DNA from: an uncultured archaeon
Lineage (GTDB): Archaea; Aenigmatarchaeota; Aenigmatarchaeia; CG10238-14; SCSR01
Direction: 5' to 3'
NCBI GenBank assembly: GCA_938017915.1
Contig: CALIKW010000086.1
Location: 1-7,564, forward strand
DNA: 7,564 nt
This document shows positions 5,663 through 7,564 of this stretch, one piece after another. Positions within the stretch are counted from its first letter, which is position 1, and each line of letters starts with the position of its first letter. Both the position numbers and the translations under genes were made by a program. The notes below the pieces were generated by a model. That model was not told where the DNA came from. It saw only the letters and a program-made list of their open reading frames with translations, and did no database searches.

Positions 5663-5680
5663 CTAATATTATTTGGGAAA

Positions 5681-6505
5681 ATGATTTGGCTTGGACCAGC
5701 TGGAATTCCAACTGTTTGTAAAGAGAGAAATACCTTGGACGGAATAAAAACTGTTTCTCAACTTGGATTGAATGCTATGGAGGTTGAATTTGTTAGAGGA
5801 GTAAAGATGAGTTTGGAAATAGCAAAGCAAGCAGGGGAAATTGCAAAGGAGTTGAATGTTAGGCTTTCTGTTCATGCACCCTATTTCATAAACCTTTGCT
5901 CAAAAGAAAATCAAAAAGTTGAGAATTCTAAAAGTATGATCTTAGCTTCTGCAGAAAGAGCAGAGGCTATGCATGCAGATATTGTAGTTTTCCATCCAGG
6001 CTTTTACGGAAAACTATCAACCCATGAAGCTCTGGAAAAAGTTAAAAAGGAGTGTGAAGATTTGGGTGATAGACTAAGAAGTATGGGAATTAAAAAAGTC
6101 AAACTTGGTTTAGAAACTACTGGAAAGCAATCTACATTTGGAACCTTAGAAGAGATACTTCAAGTTTCTAAAGATGTGAAAAATTGCGTTCCTGTAGTAG
6201 ATTTTGCCCACATATTTGCAAGGCAGGGTGGCATTATAGATTATTCGAAAATTTTTGATTATTTAAAGCCGTTAAAGCTTAATCATCTACACACACACTT
6301 TACTTGCGTTCAGTTTTCTTTAAGTAGCATAGGAAAGGGAAATGAAAGGTATCATCTTGAGCTGAAAGTAAAAAAACCTGATTTTGAACTTTTGGCAAGA
6401 GAAATTGTTAAAAGAAATTTGAATATAACGATAATATCTGAAAGCCCTGTTTTGGAGCAAGACAGCCTAAAAATGAAAGCCATACTCGAAAAAATTAATA
6501 AATAG
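5681..6505 (+). CDS. Endonuclease IV-like TIM-barrel protein (AP endonuclease family 2)
   Basis: This 274-residue TIM barrel resembles endonuclease IV (Nfo), which cuts DNA 5' of abasic sites with a three-zinc centre. Candidate ligands fall in family order: H65 (VHAPYF), H105 (FHPGFYG), E145 (GLETTG), D174 and H177 (VDFAHIFAR), H204/H206 (HTHF), H225 and E254 (SESP). The N-terminal GPAGIP (5-10) and the C-terminal acidic 'LEQDSLKMK' fit an archaeal branch of the superfamily. The Asp-Arg-His that supplies two ligands in the bacterial enzyme appears as E222-R223-Y224-H225, so the third metal site may differ. Length is close to bacterial Nfo. A sugar-isomerase-like member of the same superfamily is an alternative, but the ligand pattern favours a nuclease. 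It heads a tight run with a zinc finger and a radical SAM protein. Confidence 0.85.
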   Translation: MIWLGPAGIPTVCKERNTLDGIKTVSQLGLNAMEVEFVRGVKMSLEIAKQAGEIAKELNVRLSVHAPYFINLCSKENQKVENSKSMILASAERAEAMHADIVVFHPGFYGKLSTHEALEKVKKECEDLGDRLRSMGIKKVKLGLETTGKQSTFGTLEEILQVSKDVKNCVPVVDFAHIFARQGGIIDYSKIFDYLKPLKLNHLHTHFTCVQFSLSSIGKGNERYHLELKVKKPDFELLAREIVKRNLNITIISESPVLEQDSLKMKAILEKINK

Positions 6506-6522
6506 TTAAACAAGTTTAAAAT

Positions 6523-6693
6523 ATGAATAGGACGGATAAGCAGTGCGTGTTTTCTGAGTGCGGAAGAAAAGCTACGGCAATTTGTAATAACTGTAGAATT
6601 CCTGTTTGTCAAATCCACTCAAAAAGAGTAAATAATTATTACCTGTGTGAAAACTGCTACAAATATCTTAAAAGGTACAATTTAATTAGATGA
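6523..6693 (+). CDS. Small eight-ligand zinc-finger protein (B-box-like), function unknown
   Basis: This 56-residue protein carries C8, C13, C21, C24, C29, H32, C42 and C45, enough for two zinc ions in a cross-brace or two-site finger. The spacing C-x4-C-x7-C-x2-C-x4-C-x2-H-x9-C-x2-C is close to B-box and related treble-clef fingers that bind protein or nucleic acid. A basic C-terminal helix (YKYLKRYNLIR) follows. No other domain is present. It lies 17 bases after the endonuclease IV-like gene, and its TGA overlaps the ATG of the radical SAM gene in an ATGA, which argues that it is translated. An AT-rich stretch near 6494-6503 could be a secondary promoter. The name B-box-like describes the pattern only; I do not assign a family or function. 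Confidence 0.82.
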   Translation: MNRTDKQCVFSECGRKATAICNNCRIPVCQIHSKRVNNYYLCENCYKYLKRYNLIR

Positions 6694-7412
6694 TTGAAAT
6701 TCCTTTCAATCCTTTGAAAAGGGCTGAAGAAGTTGAAAAGTTAGTTGTTAGCGATTTAAAAAGAAAGTATTACCGCTTTAGGTATGCAAGGTATTATGGT
6801 GGAATAGCAACTTTAGATACAGTAGGCTGTTGTTTGATTTGTGCATATTGCTGGAATTATTTCAGAAACCTCAAGCCAGAAAATTTTGGAAAATTTTATT
6901 CTCCTGAAGAAGCGTGCGAAGAAATACTTAAAATTATTAAAAGGAGGAACGTGGATAAAGTTAGGATTAGCGGTGGAGAGCCAATTCTAGGCGAAAAATC
7001 ATTCAATCACTTAATTAAAATCTTAGAGTTAATTCTTGAGAAAAAGCCAGGAATAAAATTCATATTGGAAACTAACGGAATAATCCTTGGACATGAAAAA
7101 AGATTTTGTAAAAAATTATCGAATTTTCCAATTTTTGTAAGAGTTTCTTTAAAGGGGTGGGATGAAGAAAGTTTTGAAAGAATTTCTGGTGCAAAAAAAG
7201 AATTTTTTGAACTTCCTCTAATTGCTCTTAAAAATTTAAGAGAATATGGAATAGAAGCCTGGCCAGCTATCATGGCAGAAATTTTTGGAAAAGAAAAAGA
7301 AACTATAAGAAAAAAACTTAAAAATTATGGGATAGAAGAGCTGGAAGAAGAATATCTTGAAGCATATCCTTTTGTTCTTAAAAATTTAAAGGAAAGAGGA
7401 ATAAAAATATAA
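6690..7412 (+). CDS. Radical SAM protein, substrate unknown
   Basis: This 240-residue enzyme has the radical SAM [4Fe-4S] motif C47-x3-C51-x2-C54 followed by Trp-Asn. The GGEP motif (95-98) contacts SAM, and ETNG (about 124-127) and RVSLKG (about 144-149) mark later strands of the partial barrel. It belongs to the branch with compact cores like pyruvate formate-lyase activases, but I cannot name the reaction. An N-terminal lead of about 40 residues rich in Arg/Tyr precedes the cluster motif. There is no SPASM-type or second Cys-rich cluster domain at the C-terminus. The start overlaps the zinc-finger stop (ATGA), and the HD gene follows four bases after the stop, so co-expression with both is likely. 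The neighbouring zinc finger and nuclease might hint at a nucleic-acid or RNP substrate, which is speculation. Confidence 0.88.
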   Translation: MIEIPFNPLKRAEEVEKLVVSDLKRKYYRFRYARYYGGIATLDTVGCCLICAYCWNYFRNLKPENFGKFYSPEEACEEILKIIKRRNVDKVRISGGEPILGEKSFNHLIKILELILEKKPGIKFILETNGIILGHEKRFCKKLSNFPIFVRVSLKGWDEESFERISGAKKEFFELPLIALKNLREYGIEAWPAIMAEIFGKEKETIRKKLKNYGIEELEEEYLEAYPFVLKNLKERGIKI

Positions 7413-7416
7413 ATTT

Positions 7417-7564
7417 ATGAAAGAAAGGGATTTTTGGAATTGGGTATTTGAATTAGGAGAGCTAAAAAGAATAGACCATGAAGGTTGGAAACTACTTGGA
7501 ATAAAAAATCCTGAAAGTGTTGCAGAACATAACTTGAGGGCAGCTCAAATAGCATTTGTGCTTG
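7417..7564 (+). CDS. HD-domain hydrolase, YfbR/HDDC2-like (3' end outside window)
   Basis: The first 49 residues are visible before the window ends. They contain LKRIDHEGW (16-24) and PESVAEH (32-38), the opening of the HD superfamily branch that includes bacterial 5'-deoxynucleotidase YfbR and eukaryotic HDDC2. H38 would be the first metal ligand; the HD pair and later residues lie beyond the edge. Members of this branch hydrolyse (deoxy)nucleoside monophosphates, but specificity cannot be confirmed from this fragment. It starts four bases after the radical SAM stop. A GAGG (7396-7399) stands about 17 bases before the ATG, a little far for ribosome binding. Confidence 0.85.
   Translation, partial: MKERDFWNWVFELGELKRIDHEGWKLLGIKNPESVAEHNLRAAQIAFVL

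Noticed and set aside
5669..5875. Short - strand frame over the start of the endonuclease IV-like gene
   Set aside because: It is antisense to a conserved coding region and lacks any recognisable domain.
6352..6618. Short - strand frame across the end of the endonuclease IV-like gene and the zinc finger
   Set aside because: It is antisense to the conserved SESP motif and to the Cys-rich gene, with no pattern of its own.
7007..7273. Short - strand frame inside the radical SAM gene
   Set aside because: It is a shadow of the radical SAM coding sequence with no supporting features.

Overview
The window is an archaeal chromosomal segment, strongly AT-rich and densely packed. Diagnostic genes are transcription factor B, an archaeal Nob1 nuclease with its zinc ribbon, aIF2-alpha, Nop10, a PAC2-type proteasome chaperone homologue, ribosomal protein uS2 and a Sec61-beta/SecG subunit. 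Base composition, short proteins, tiny intergenic gaps and TATA-like boxes about 25-30 bp before many start codons suggest a small-genome archaeon. A DPANN-type lineage is possible, but this is inference and the taxon cannot be fixed from the window alone.

Layout. 1-309 (+) is the 3' end of a DUF488 family gene. It converges on tfb (327-1271, -). A 106-bp divergent region separates tfb from a 68-aa ribbon-helix-helix-like protein (1378-1584, +), followed by an 86-aa membrane-anchored protein with two CxC motifs (1610-1870, +). That gene shares its stop region with nob1 (1867-2340, -). Upstream of nob1, on the same strand, is a 110-aa OB-fold-like protein (2369-2701, -). It is divergent from aIF2-alpha (2765-3538, +), which overlaps nop10 (3535-3687, +). 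Then come the PAC2 protein (3731-4519, +) and rps2 (4553-5137, +). A winged-helix protein (5106-5426, -) overlaps the end of rps2 and is divergent from secG (5484-5642, +). The right end is a compact + strand run: an endonuclease IV-like TIM barrel (5681-6505), a 56-aa eight-ligand zinc finger (6523-6693), a radical SAM protein (6690-7412) and the start of a YfbR/HDDC2-type HD hydrolase (7417 to the edge).

Functionally, the left and centre hold core information processing: transcription initiation, 18S-type rRNA 3' end maturation (Nob1), translation initiation, pseudouridylation (Nop10), the small subunit (uS2), protein export and proteasome-related chaperoning. The aIF2-alpha/nop10/PAC2 order is a known conserved archaeal neighbourhood. 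The right end is less ordinary: a DNA-repair-like nuclease, an uncharacterised cross-brace zinc finger and a radical SAM enzyme in tight coupling with a nucleotidase-like HD protein.

Three genes, nop10, secG and the zinc finger, are at or below 56 aa and easily missed. The most interesting leads are the identical C-terminal Tyr-Ile-Gly tails on the OB-fold protein and the PAC2 protein, the nuclease/zinc finger/radical SAM/HD cassette, and the CxC membrane protein. No tRNA, rRNA, CRISPR array or mobile element was seen, and no gene-free stretch exceeds about 110 bases.
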